Positions 1 through 5,941 of a DNA stretch of 9,190 bases are shown in pieces; the stretch's first letter is position 1, and each line of letters begins with the position of its first letter. The notes under the pieces were generated by a model that worked only from the letters and a program-made list of their open reading frames with translations, did not search any database and was not told the DNA's origin. The stretch spans positions 1 to 9,190 of the forward strand of contig JADFVY010000006.1 of the NCBI GenBank assembly GCA_015222795.1, given 5' to 3'. Source of the stretch: Pseudomonadota bacterium (lineage in GTDB: Bacteria > Pseudomonadota > Alphaproteobacteria > UBA8366 > JADFVY01). Made by a program: the position numbers and the translations under genes.

Positions 1-30
1 ATTCTCTCCCCCACCGCCCCGGGCAAAAGG

Positions 31-61
31 AAGGGCCGCCGCATCCCCCGCGACGGCCCTT
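31..61 (-). terminator. Terminator-like hairpin downstream of clpA
   Basis: An 8-bp perfect inverted repeat (AAGGGCCG at 31-38, CGGCCCTT at 54-61) encloses a 15-base loop. Read on the minus strand, the stem is followed by CCTTTTG, a short U-rich stretch, 45 bases past the clpA stop. This fits the end of the clp transcript. On the plus strand the stem is followed by TTCTC, so it might also stop a transcript arriving from outside the window. The T tract is weak, hence moderate confidence. Nothing else is recognised in 1-105. Confidence 0.5.
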
Positions 62-105
62 TCTCGTTATCTGGTCTCGTTGACTGGATTTGACCGGGAC
101 AGTTC

Positions 106-2409
106 TTAAACTTCCACGGTCTCCTTGACCTTTTTCTTTCCTGGCTTCTCGGGCGGATAGCTGAGCTTCAGACCGCCGTCTTCCAGTTCGACCCGAACAA
201 ATCCGCCCTTGGCCAACTTGCCGAACAACAGTTCTTCGGCCAACGGTTTCTTGATGTGCTCCTGGATTACCCGACTGAGCGGTCGGGCACCGAAGGTGAT
301 GTCATAGCCCTTCTTGGCAAGCCAGTCGCGGGCTTCGTCCGAAAGCTCGATGATCACATTACGATCGGCCAACTGGACTTCCAGTTCCATCACAAACTTG
401 TCGACGACGCGCGACACGGATTCCGGTTTCAAACTGTCAAAACCGATAACCGCATCCAGGCGATTCCGGAACTCGGGCGTGAACATGCGATTGACGGCTT
501 CGTGGTCGTCGCCGACGCGCGCTTCCCGGCCAAATCCCATGGCCGGTTTCGCCATATCCGCGGCGCCCGCATTGGTCGTCATCACCAAGACGACATTGCG
601 GAAATCGATCGTCTTGCCGTTATGGTCCGTCAGTTTGCCGTGGTCCATCACCTGCAGCAGGATATTGAACAGGTCCGGATGGGCCTTCTCGATTTCGTCC
701 AGCAACAGCACCGAATGGGGATGCTGGTCGATGATGTCGGTCAGCAGCCCGCCCTGATCGAATCCGACATAGCCCGGCGGCGCGCCGATCAGGCGGCTGA
801 TGCTGTGGCGCTCCATATATTCCGACATATCGAACCGCTGCAACTCGACGCCGAGAATGCGGGCCAATTGACGCGTGACCTCCGTCTTGCCGACACCGGT
901 GGGGCCGGAGAACAGATAGCTGCCAATCGGTTTTTCAGGCTCGCGAAGGCCGGCACGCGACAGTTTGATCGCCGCCGACAGCTCTTCGATCGCCTTGTCC
1001 TGACCGAATACGACGGATTTCAAATCGCGATCCAGACTCTGCAACGCCTTGGTATCGCTCTTCGAAACCGATTTCGGCGGGATACGGGCGATCTTGGCGA
1101 CCACCGCCTCGACATCCTTAACCGAGATAATTTTCTTGCGCCGGGATTCGGGCAGCAGCATCTGCGCCGCGCCGACTTCGTCGATCACGTCGATTGCCTT
1201 GTCCGGCAGCTTGCGGTCATGGATATAGCGCGCCGACAGTTCGACGGCGGCGCGGATCGCCTCGCCGGTGTAGCGGACATTATGATGCTTTTCGTAGTAG
1301 GGTTTCAGACCCTTCAGGATTTTCACCGTGTCGTTGATCGTCGGCTCCACCACGTCGATTTTCTGGAAACGCCGAACCAGCGCGCGGTCCTTCTCGAAGT
1401 GATTGCGAAACTCCTTGTAGGTCGTCGAGCCGACGCAGCGCAGCGTGCCACTGGCCAGCGAGGGCTTCAGCAGGTTGGACGCGTCCATAGCACCGCCGCT
1501 GGTAGCGCCCGCGCCGATTACCGTGTGGATCTCGTCGATAAACAGGATCGCGCCCTCCAGATCCTCCATCTCGCGCAGCACGGCCTTCAGCCGTTCCTCG
1601 AAATCGCCGCGATAGCGGGTGCCGGCCAGCAGCGCCCCCATATCCAGAGAATAAATCGTGGCGTCCTTCAAAACCTCCGGCACCTCGCCGTTGACGATGC
1701 GGCGCGCCAGGCCCTCGGCGATGGCGGTCTTGCCGACGCCGGGCTCGCCGACATAAAGCGGATTGTTTTTCTGCCGGCGGCAGAGCACCTGGATCGTTCT
1801 GTCCACCTCATCGTGGCGGCCGATCAGCGGATCGATTTTGCCCTTGGCCGCCTTTTCGTTGAGATTGACGCAATAGGCGTCAAGTGCCTCGGTACCCTTG
1901 CGGTTTTGCCTGTCTTCCGAGGCTTCATCGTCAACGCCCTCGACGCCGCGGGTCACGCTGAGACCGGGCTCCTTGGCGATGCCGTGGCTGATATAGTTGA
2001 CTGCGTCGAAGCGCGTCATGTCCTGCTCCTGCAGGTAATAGACGGCATGGCTTTCGCGTTCGGCGAAGATGGCAACCAGCACATTGGCGCCCGTGACTTC
2101 CTCGCGACTGGACGACTGGACATGGATGACCGCGCGCTGCATGGCGCGGTTGAAACTTTCCGTGGCCCGCGGGTCGGCCAGCGAGTCCGTGATAAGATAT
2201 TCCAGATCGTGATCGAGATAGGAAAGCAGATCGTCGCGCAGCTTGTCGAGGTCCACGCCACAAGCGCGCAGAACGGCAACCGCGTCCTGATCCTCGGTCA
2301 ACGACAACAGAAGATGTTCAAGTGTTGCAAACTCATGCCTGCGATCACTGGCGTAGGTCATGGCGCGGCGAAATGTTTCCTCTAGATTATTCGAAGGCAC
2401 TCCGGTCAT
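106..2409 (-). CDS. clpA: ATP-dependent Clp protease ATP-binding subunit ClpA
   Basis: ClpA is the double-ring AAA+ unfoldase that feeds cytoplasmic substrates, including N-degron proteins handed over by ClpS, into the ClpP peptidase. The 767-residue length is normal. An N-domain (about 9-145) is followed by an acidic linker (about 150-175). AAA-1 has Walker A GEPGVGKT (221-228), pore GTRYRG (263-268), Walker B ILFIDE (288-293) and arginine finger RRF (346-348). AAA-2 has Walker A GPTGVGKT (502-509), pore GYVG (546-549), Walker B VLLLDE (567-572), sensor-1 TTNAG (611-615), FRNR (647-650) and sensor-2 GARP (707-710). The ClpP-docking loop reads MGFG (624-627) where E. coli has IGL. The tail is lysine-rich. 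The start ATG overlaps the clpS stop as ATGA; the only purine-rich stretch (AAGGA) abuts the ATG, so translational coupling to clpS is likely. No clpP gene is in the window. Confidence 0.97.
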   Translation of the reverse strand: MTGVPSNNLEETFRRAMTYASDRRHEFATLEHLLLSLTEDQDAVAVLRACGVDLDKLRDDLLSYLDHDLEYLITDSLADPRATESFNRAMQRAVIHVQSSSREEVTGANVLVAIFAERESHAVYYLQEQDMTRFDAVNYISHGIAKEPGLSVTRGVEGVDDEASEDRQNRKGTEALDAYCVNLNEKAAKGKIDPLIGRHDEVDRTIQVLCRRQKNNPLYVGEPGVGKTAIAEGLARRIVNGEVPEVLKDATIYSLDMGALLAGTRYRGDFEERLKAVLREMEDLEGAILFIDEIHTVIGAGATSGGAMDASNLLKPSLASGTLRCVGSTTYKEFRNHFEKDRALVRRFQKIDVVEPTINDTVKILKGLKPYYEKHHNVRYTGEAIRAAVELSARYIHDRKLPDKAIDVIDEVGAAQMLLPESRRKKIISVKDVEAVVAKIARIPPKSVSKSDTKALQSLDRDLKSVVFGQDKAIEELSAAIKLSRAGLREPEKPIGSYLFSGPTGVGKTEVTRQLARILGVELQRFDMSEYMERHSISRLIGAPPGYVGFDQGGLLTDIIDQHPHSVLLLDEIEKAHPDLFNILLQVMDHGKLTDHNGKTIDFRNVVLVMTTNAGAADMAKPAMGFGREARVGDDHEAVNRMFTPEFRNRLDAVIGFDSLKPESVSRVVDKFVMELEVQLADRNVIIELSDEARDWLAKKGYDITFGARPLSRVIQEHIKKPLAEELLFGKLAKGGFVRVELEDGGLKLSYPPEKPGKKKVKETVEV
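1999..2385 (-). repeat. Diverged direct repeat, copy B (N-domain inside clpA)
   Basis: This stretch encodes ClpA residues 9-137. It aligns without gaps to 2923-3309 in the same orientation, about 0.9 kb away. My hand count is 99 identical residues of 129, and the DNA is also clearly alike. It is the clpA-internal copy of a partial gene duplication flanking clpS. Confidence 0.85.
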
Positions 2410-2753
2410 TCCTTTTCAAGCGTGCATTGCAGTGGATGTCCATTTTCCCGGGCTGAATCCATTACCAGGGTCACTTTCGTCTCGGCAACCTCGTATGTGA
2501 ACACGCCACATATACCAACGCCCCGTTGATGGACATGCAACATGATTCGTGTCGCCTCTTCTATATTTTTACCGAAAAACCTTTCCAGTACGTCAACAAC
2601 GAACTCCATTGGCGTATAATCGTCATTCAGCATGAGCACTTTGTACATCGAAGGCTTCTTTGTTTTGGCGCGTGAACGAACGACAACCCCAGTGCCTGGT
2701 TCGTTTCCGCCATTATTATCCCTGCCGGCCATACCGTAAATCCGTTTGCTCAT
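2406..2753 (-). CDS. clpS: ATP-dependent Clp protease adaptor protein ClpS
   Basis: ClpS recognises proteins with destabilising N-terminal residues (N-degrons) and delivers them to ClpAP by docking on the ClpA N-domain. From the ATG at 2753 the protein has 115 residues. A flexible N-terminal tail (about 1-34), which in E. coli ClpS engages ClpA during hand-over, precedes the ClpS core PSMYKVLMLNDDYTPMEF and the C-terminal end CTLEKE. The degron-pocket residues are present: N43, D44, D45, the gatekeeper M49 of TPMEF, and H75 of MLHVH. The start is uncertain. ATG 2753 (MSKRIYG) and ATG 2732 (MAGRDNN, 108 residues) are both possible, and neither has a good Shine-Dalgarno. Extension upstream to 2918 would overlap the preceding gene and is unlikely. 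The stop overlaps the clpA start by four bases, implying co-translation of adaptor and unfoldase. Confidence 0.95.
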   Translation of the reverse strand: MSKRIYGMAGRDNNGGNEPGTGVVVRSRAKTKKPSMYKVLMLNDDYTPMEFVVDVLERFFGKNIEEATRIMLHVHQRGVGICGVFTYEVAETKVTLVMDSARENGHPLQCTLEKE

Positions 2754-2762
2754 TCTCAATGA

Positions 2763-2778
2763 ATTATATTGGATTATA
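2763..2778 (-). promoter_or_regulatory. Tandem TATAAT boxes upstream of clpS
   Basis: Read on the minus strand, two exact TATAAT hexamers lie 10 bases apart (2778-2773 and 2768-2763) in an AT-rich island of an otherwise GC-rich region, just before the clpS start. No convincing TTGACA-like -35 lies 16-18 bases upstream; the best there are TTCCGC and TTTCTC. If used as a -10, transcripts would have a leader of roughly 5-15 bases to the first ATG, or about 25-35 bases to the second ATG. This may give clpS-clpA a promoter of its own, separate from the upstream N-domain gene. Confidence 0.4.
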
Positions 2779-2880
2779 TCAGTCCGAGAAAAGGGGCGGA
2801 AAGGGAGTAATTCGATTGTTGCAAGTTTTGGGCCATTTACCACGCGGCGCGAGGAGCGCAATTTCGGGCGCTGACGGGCT

Positions 2881-3324
2881 CTATTGCGCATCGTCAGACC
2901 CTTGCATTGCGCCGGCAATGGTCACCGCGTCGGAACGGGTCACTCCGTGTTCCTTGAGATAATAAACCGCATGGCTCTCCCGTTCGGTGAAGATGGCAGC
3001 CAGCACGTTCGCGCCGGTGACTTCCTCGCGGCCCGACGACTGGACATGGATGACCGCGCGTTGAAGAGCGCGGTTGAAGCTTTCCGTGGGGCGCGGGTCG
3101 ACCGGCGGGTCCGTGACCAGATACGTTAATTCGTGATCGAGATAGGACAGCAGGTCCTCGCGCAATTTGTTGAGGCCGACGCCGCAGCCGCGCAAAACGA
3201 AAACCGCATCCTTGTCCTCGGTCAGCACCAACAGCAGATGTTCGAGCGTTGCGAACTCGTGCTTGCGGTCGCGGGCGCAGGCCATGGCGCGGTGGACTGT
3301 TTCGTCGAGCATGGGTGACGGCAC
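2881..3324 (-). CDS. Stand-alone Clp N-terminal domain protein (ClpA N-domain paralogue)
   Basis: This 147-residue protein consists of a Clp N-domain (double Clp repeat) and nothing else: it has no Walker motifs or AAA module. Residues 6-134 align gaplessly with ClpA 9-137, with 99 of 129 identical by my count, including RxHEFATLEHLLL and HVQSSxREEVTGANVL. The glutamates of HEF and LEH, which correspond to E. coli ClpA positions implicated in ClpS docking, are both kept. The homology ends just past the domain and a short tail ending SDDAQ follows. The start is GTG at 3324, chosen because AGGAGG lies nine bases upstream; the in-frame ATG at 3312 is too far from it. It sits 127 bases upstream of clpS. 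An intact frame with a strong ribosome site argues against a dead fragment. A role as ClpS-binding modulator or decoy is inference; plant ClpT proteins are a known precedent for free Clp N-domain proteins. Confidence 0.9.
   Translation of the reverse strand: MPSPMLDETVHRAMACARDRKHEFATLEHLLLVLTEDKDAVFVLRGCGVGLNKLREDLLSYLDHELTYLVTDPPVDPRPTESFNRALQRAVIHVQSSGREEVTGANVLAAIFTERESHAVYYLKEHGVTRSDAVTIAGAMQGSDDAQ
2923..3309 (-). repeat. Diverged direct repeat, copy A (N-domain upstream of clpS)
   Basis: This is the partner of 1999-2385. It encodes residues 6-134 of the stand-alone N-domain protein. The two copies lie in the same orientation on either side of clpS, consistent with an old partial duplication of the clpA 5' end. 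Confidence 0.85.
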
Positions 3325-3333
3325 GGCTTCGTT

Positions 3334-3339
3334 CCTCCT
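3334..3339 (-). promoter_or_regulatory. Strong Shine-Dalgarno AGGAGG deciding a GTG start
   Basis: On the minus strand AGGAGG is followed by nine bases and then GTG at 3324-3322. It sets the start of the stand-alone Clp N-domain gene and is the best ribosome site in the clp locus. Neither clpS nor clpA has one as good. Confidence 0.75.
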
Positions 3340-3492
3340 AGTGGAGTAAATCTAACGGATGGTACCCATGGGATCGCGTTTCCCATCTTCCCGGAAGCAA
3401 TTGCAGAAGGCGATGACGCAACTTAACCGCACAGCCGTCGAACATACAGGCTATGATCGCCACCCGGCCCGTGCATTTTCCAGTTAAACTAC

Positions 3493-3535
3493 TATTATTC
3501 GAAATTTCCCCGCGTTGAAAAGGGGCAAATGGAGG
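3493..3535 (+). promoter_or_regulatory. Possible -10 box and Shine-Dalgarno for the methyltransferase gene
   Basis: TATTAT at 3493-3498 matches TATAAT at five of six positions, but no good -35 lies at the expected distance. GGAGG at 3531-3535 is ten bases before a TTG at 3546-3548. The nearby ATG at 3529 reads into a stop after ten codons and is in a different frame, so TTG is the likely start. The rest of the 221-base divergent spacer (3325-3545) shows nothing I can assign, although a clpN promoter must presumably lie there. Confidence 0.4.
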
Positions 3536-3545
3536 TTATTCGCCA

Positions 3546-4319
3546 TTGCTTGAAGACCTGAACCGGCGCCTTGCCTCGGTGCAACGGCTGAACTCCCCGG
3601 CCGACGCTGTTTACGGTGTATCGCCCCGGGCGCGCGGCAGACGCGACAATGGCGTGCCCGGCAACGCATTCGCCTGCCCTGTTTGCGGCGGGGTTTATCG
3701 CCGTTTCCTGCCCTTCGGCCTGAATGGGCGGCGCAATGCGCGCTGTCCCGGCTGCGGCTCACTGGAGCGTCACCGCTTCATGTGGATGCATTTGCGCGAC
3801 CGGCACCGGCTGATGCAGCGGCGGCTCAGGCTGCTCCATATTGCGCCGGAGCAATGCATTCACGATATTTTGTCCGAAATACCTGGCCTGCGCTATGTTT
3901 CGGCCGACATGTTCGACCCGGCGGCGGACCGGGCCGCGGACATGACCGCCCTGCCCTTCGGCGACGCATCGTTCGATTTTGCGATCTGCAGCCATGTGCT
4001 GGAGCATATCGAGGACGACCGAACGGCGATGGGTGAATTGTTCCGGGTGCTGGTTCCCGGCGGCCGGGCCGTGGTGATGGTGCCGATCGAAATGGACCGC
4101 CCGGAAACATACGAAGACGCGTCGATCGACACCGCGGCCGGCCGGGACGCGGCCTTCGGCCATCCCTATCATGTGCGGATATGTGGCGCCGACTACCCCG
4201 ATCGCCTGCGCGATGCGGGTTTTGAGGTGGAACTGGCTTACAGCCGCACCATGACGCCCCACATGCGCCGTTTATGGCGGATTAACAAGACCGTGTTGTT
4301 CGATTGCCGGAAGCCATGA
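3546..4319 (+). CDS. Zinc-ribbon class I SAM-dependent methyltransferase
   Basis: This 257-residue soluble protein has two parts. Residues 44-70 hold two CPxC knuckles (CPVC 44-47, CPGC 67-70), a probable zinc ribbon. Residues 93-180 form a Methyltransf_11-type Rossmann core: motif I reads LLHIAPEQ (96-103) instead of a glycine-rich loop, followed by the acidic SADMFD (119-124), then LPFGDASFDFAICSHVLEHI (136-155) and LFRVLVPGGRAVVMVP (165-180). The variant motif I occurs in a recognised group of methyltransferases often annotated only as methyltransferase domain proteins. The substrate cannot be told from the sequence. It is the only plus-strand gene in the window and stands alone, divergent from the clp locus and convergent with the phasin gene, so neighbours give no hint of function. 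The start is TTG with GGAGG ten bases upstream. Confidence 0.85.
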   Translation: MLEDLNRRLASVQRLNSPADAVYGVSPRARGRRDNGVPGNAFACPVCGGVYRRFLPFGLNGRRNARCPGCGSLERHRFMWMHLRDRHRLMQRRLRLLHIAPEQCIHDILSEIPGLRYVSADMFDPAADRAADMTALPFGDASFDFAICSHVLEHIEDDRTAMGELFRVLVPGGRAVVMVPIEMDRPETYEDASIDTAAGRDAAFGHPYHVRICGADYPDRLRDAGFEVELAYSRTMTPHMRRLWRINKTVLFDCRKP

Positions 4320-4320
4320 C

Positions 4321-4355
4321 AAAAGAAAACGGCCCGGCGGAAAACCACCGGGCCG
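4321..4355 (-). terminator. Rho-independent terminator of the phasin gene
   Basis: An 11-bp stem with one mismatch (4330-4340 with 4345-4355) closes a four-base loop. On the minus strand it is followed by TTTTCTTTT (4329-4321). It starts 27 bases past the phasin stop. On the plus strand no T tract follows, so for the convergent methyltransferase transcript it would only be a hairpin. Confidence 0.85.
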
Positions 4356-4382
4356 CCTCTAACATCACTGCCAGTCGAATTG

Positions 4383-4850
4383 TCAGGCGGCGATCTTGCC
4401 GGCCTTTGCGACCGCGGCGGTGAGCTGCTGCTGGATCGGCTGGAACGCCTCATTGGCGACCTTCAGCGACAGTTCGGAGAGCTTGGTGCCTTCGCTGAGC
4501 GATTTGTCGAAGCTCTTGCGGGCGATTTCACCCTGGAGTTCAACGGCCTCGTTTAAGGATTTTACCGAAAACAGCGACTTGGCGGCCTCGCTGTTGGTCT
4601 CGGCGGCTTCCTGAGCGAGGGCGAGATACGCCTTGCCGAAATCCTCGGCGCCCTTGGCCCAGATGGCGCCGGCCTTGATCAGCGCGTCCACGCCTTCCTT
4701 CTGGATGGCGGCGAATTCGTCATAGCCCTTGACCACGGCCTCGTTGGCCTTTTCGACCTGGGCCTTGGTGGTTTCGACGACCTGCTCGTAGGCTTCAACC
4801 GTTGCTTCGGTGGCCTTCGGCGCAGTTTTGGTCTTGCTCTGGGTGCTCAT
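4383..4850 (-). CDS. Phasin family protein (PHA granule-associated, PhaP-like)
   Basis: Phasins are small amphipathic helical proteins that coat intracellular polyhydroxyalkanoate granules and control their size and number. From the ATG at 4850 the protein has 155 residues and is almost entirely helical. A Lys/Thr-rich start (1-12) precedes long Ala/Glu/Lys/Val helices, including YEQVVETTKAQVEKANE (21-37), GYDEFAAIQKEGVDALIKA (42-60) and the phasin-typical LQGEIARKSFDKSLSEGTKL (105-124). The end is Ala-rich (VAKAGKIAA). There is no signal peptide or membrane segment. The start was chosen for AGAGGA seven bases upstream; an in-frame extension to 4940 would run through the promoter and the operator-like palindrome. 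It is monocistronic, with its own promoter and terminator. The promoter carries two TGC-N3-GCA inverted repeats, as expected for control by the PHA-responsive repressor PhaR. Confidence 0.92.
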   Translation of the reverse strand: MSTQSKTKTAPKATEATVEAYEQVVETTKAQVEKANEAVVKGYDEFAAIQKEGVDALIKAGAIWAKGAEDFGKAYLALAQEAAETNSEAAKSLFSVKSLNEAVELQGEIARKSFDKSLSEGTKLSELSLKVANEAFQPIQQQLTAAVAKAGKIAA

Positions 4851-4901
4851 TCCATAATCCTCTTCACATAGGGGTGAGGCGGTCGAACCGCTTGTCTGAA
4901 T

Positions 4902-4916
4902 TGCTGCACTGCAGCA
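4902..4916. promoter_or_regulatory. PhaR-type operator, site 1
   Basis: TGCTGC-ACT-GCAGCA is a perfect 6-bp inverted repeat with a 3-base spacer. It contains CTGC-N3-GCAG, the recognition sequence reported for PhaR of Paracoccus denitrificans and Rhodobacter sphaeroides. It lies just downstream of the putative -10, over the expected transcription start of the phasin gene, where a bound repressor would block initiation. Confidence 0.75.
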
Positions 4917-4924
4917 TCGGCAAT

Positions 4925-4953
4925 GAGATAAATGGTGCACCGCACAATGTCAA
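4925..4953 (-). promoter_or_regulatory. Phasin gene promoter (-35 TTGACA, -10 TATCTC)
   Basis: On the minus strand a consensus TTGACA (4953-4948) is separated by 17 bases from TATCTC (4930-4925). The -35 is perfect and the -10 is weak, matching only its first three positions. The expected start is near 4918, leaving a leader of about 70 bases. Confidence 0.65.
4935..4945. promoter_or_regulatory. Possible second PhaR-type site
   Basis: GTGC-ACC-GCAC is a 4-bp inverted repeat with a 3-base spacer and the same TGC-N3-GCA core. It lies between the -35 and -10 of the phasin promoter. Its centre (4940) is 31 bases from the centre of site 1 (4909), close to three helical turns. Confidence 0.5.
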
Positions 4954-5012
4954 GAGGGCATTTTCATAAAATTTGATGATCCATACCGACATGCCCCCTT
5001 CCTGCAGGGCAT

Positions 5013-5042
5013 AAAAAACGGGGCAGCCAAAGGCCGCCCCGT
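5013..5042 (-). terminator. Rho-independent terminator of the outer-membrane protein gene
   Basis: An 11-bp stem with one mismatch (5018-5028 with 5032-5042) closes a three-base loop. On the minus strand it ends in a run of six T. It begins 25 bases after the stop of the beta-barrel gene and is the strongest terminator in the window. Confidence 0.9.
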
Positions 5043-5066
5043 CTCTTGAACCGATATGCGCGGATA

Positions 5067-5759
5067 TCAGAAGCTGATCGTTACGCCCATGGCCAGCACG
5101 GGGTAATATTTAAAGGAAGACGCATCGTCTTCGAGCTGCGCCGACTCGGCCGCCAGCTCGTCGGCGTAAAGACCGTTAAACACGGCGTTTGTAGTGGTCA
5201 GGTTCACATCGGGGCTGCCCTGGAAAAGAACGCCGCCGGTAATGAAGAAACTGACCGGAACGAATCCCTGGAAGGTGCCGTCATAGCCGAGACCGATATA
5301 AGGCGCCCATTCGGTGCCGAACGACATCGTGCCGATAATCCGGTCACTGCCGGCGCCGGCGAAAACCTGATCGTCGATCAGGACGTCCGTCTCCGGGTCG
5401 GCATTGAAATCGAATTCGTTATTGTTGTAGTAGACGCCGCCCGACAGCACGAACCCGGCGCCAATCGGTGACAGGGCCAGCGGATGAAAATCGGCGATCA
5501 GGCCGTAGGTGGCGAAGCTGGCATCCACATCGTAATCGATGCCGCCGAAACTGTCGCCAATGATTTCCGCGCCCGGCACGTCCATATCGCCGAAATTGGC
5601 GTTAAACCGGATAGCGATGAAATCCGTCATCGAGACTGCGGCATGCACGCCGTAACCAAGCGTGCCGACACCCAGGCCTACCGCCATATCGGCCCGGGCC
5701 GGCGCCGTGAACGAGGCCAGGCCGAGTGAAACTGCAATGATTGAAAGAATTTTGCGCAT
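5067..5759 (-). CDS. Outer membrane beta-barrel protein, function unknown
   Basis: From the ATG at 5759 the 230-residue precursor has a signal peptide: MRK, then a hydrophobic core (4-17), then APARA before D24, a good signal peptidase I site. The mature chain alternates polar and hydrophobic residues, is rich in Gly and aromatics (VGLGVGTLGYG 27-37, FVLSGGVYYNN 103-113, PYIGLGY 153-159), and ends in Phe, the usual beta-barrel assembly signal. FQGSPDV (179-185), ELAAESAQLEDD (201-212) and FKYYPVLAMGV (216-226) resemble a conserved proteobacterial outer-membrane family with no known function; this assignment is from memory. The start was chosen over one 19 codons upstream because it opens directly on the signal peptide and has AGAGG about ten bases before it. 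It is monocistronic with its own terminator. A general porin is unlikely because the barrel is small. Confidence 0.8.
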   Translation of the reverse strand: MRKILSIIAVSLGLASFTAPARADMAVGLGVGTLGYGVHAAVSMTDFIAIRFNANFGDMDVPGAEIIGDSFGGIDYDVDASFATYGLIADFHPLALSPIGAGFVLSGGVYYNNNEFDFNADPETDVLIDDQVFAGAGSDRIIGTMSFGTEWAPYIGLGYDGTFQGFVPVSFFITGGVLFQGSPDVNLTTTNAVFNGLYADELAAESAQLEDDASSFKYYPVLAMGVTISF

Positions 5760-5806
5760 CTGAAATGTACCTCTGAAAAAACCAACGAATAGTTTCATGA
5801 AGGCGC

Positions 5807-5837
5807 AGATTAGCAATGACTCGTTAAGAATCGTTAA
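5807..5837 (-). promoter_or_regulatory. Possible promoter of the outer-membrane gene with TTAA-N6-TTAA site
   Basis: On the minus strand TAATCT (5812-5807) could be a -10 about 50 bases before the start codon. Upstream, TCGTTAA occurs twice on the plus strand, 10 bases apart (5821-5827 and 5831-5837), giving TTAA-N6-TTAA over the -35 position, where no TTGACA is seen. This resembles a binding site for CtrA, the alphaproteobacterial cell-cycle regulator, whose usual motif is TTAA-N7-TTAA. The spacing is one base short, so the call is tentative. Confidence 0.3.
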
Positions 5838-5867
5838 AGGGCGAAGATTATTCCCATATGTGCATTA

Positions 5868-5925
5868 GGGCAATATCCGATCAAACGGAACCGGTCCGGT
5901 TCAGTTTGATCGGGTAAAATTGCCC
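5868..5925. repeat. Palindromic intergenic element 1
   Basis: Arms 5877-5892 and 5898-5913 pair over 16 bases with one mismatch and a 5-base loop. Outside them GGGCAAT (5868-5874) and ATTGCCC (5919-5925) pair again, with a 2-against-5 base internal loop. There is no T run, so it is not a standard terminator. It shares the CCGATC...GGAACC framework with element 2, 26 bases away, so both belong to one REP-like family. Confidence 0.75.
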
Positions 5926-5941
5926 GCAATTTCAAAGGGCT

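Noticed and set aside
256..2385. A 709-codon open frame on the plus strand opposite clpA
   Set aside because: It mirrors the codon bias of clpA, its translation has no recognisable domain and is rich in Arg, Asp and Gln typical of antisense frames in GC-rich genes, and clpA itself is unmistakable.
2830..2880. GCGC-GAGGA-GCGC hairpin after the Clp N-domain gene as a terminator
   Set aside because: The stem is only four bases and no T run follows on the minus strand, so termination before clpS is not supported.
2754..2918. N-terminal extension of clpS to give 170 residues
   Set aside because: It would overlap the end of the Clp N-domain gene and read through the TATAAT island. The added residues are basic and unlike any ClpS tail.
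4851..4940. N-terminal extension of the phasin gene to 185 residues
   Set aside because: It covers the operator-like palindrome and promoter. ATG 4850 has a proper Shine-Dalgarno and starts a typical phasin.
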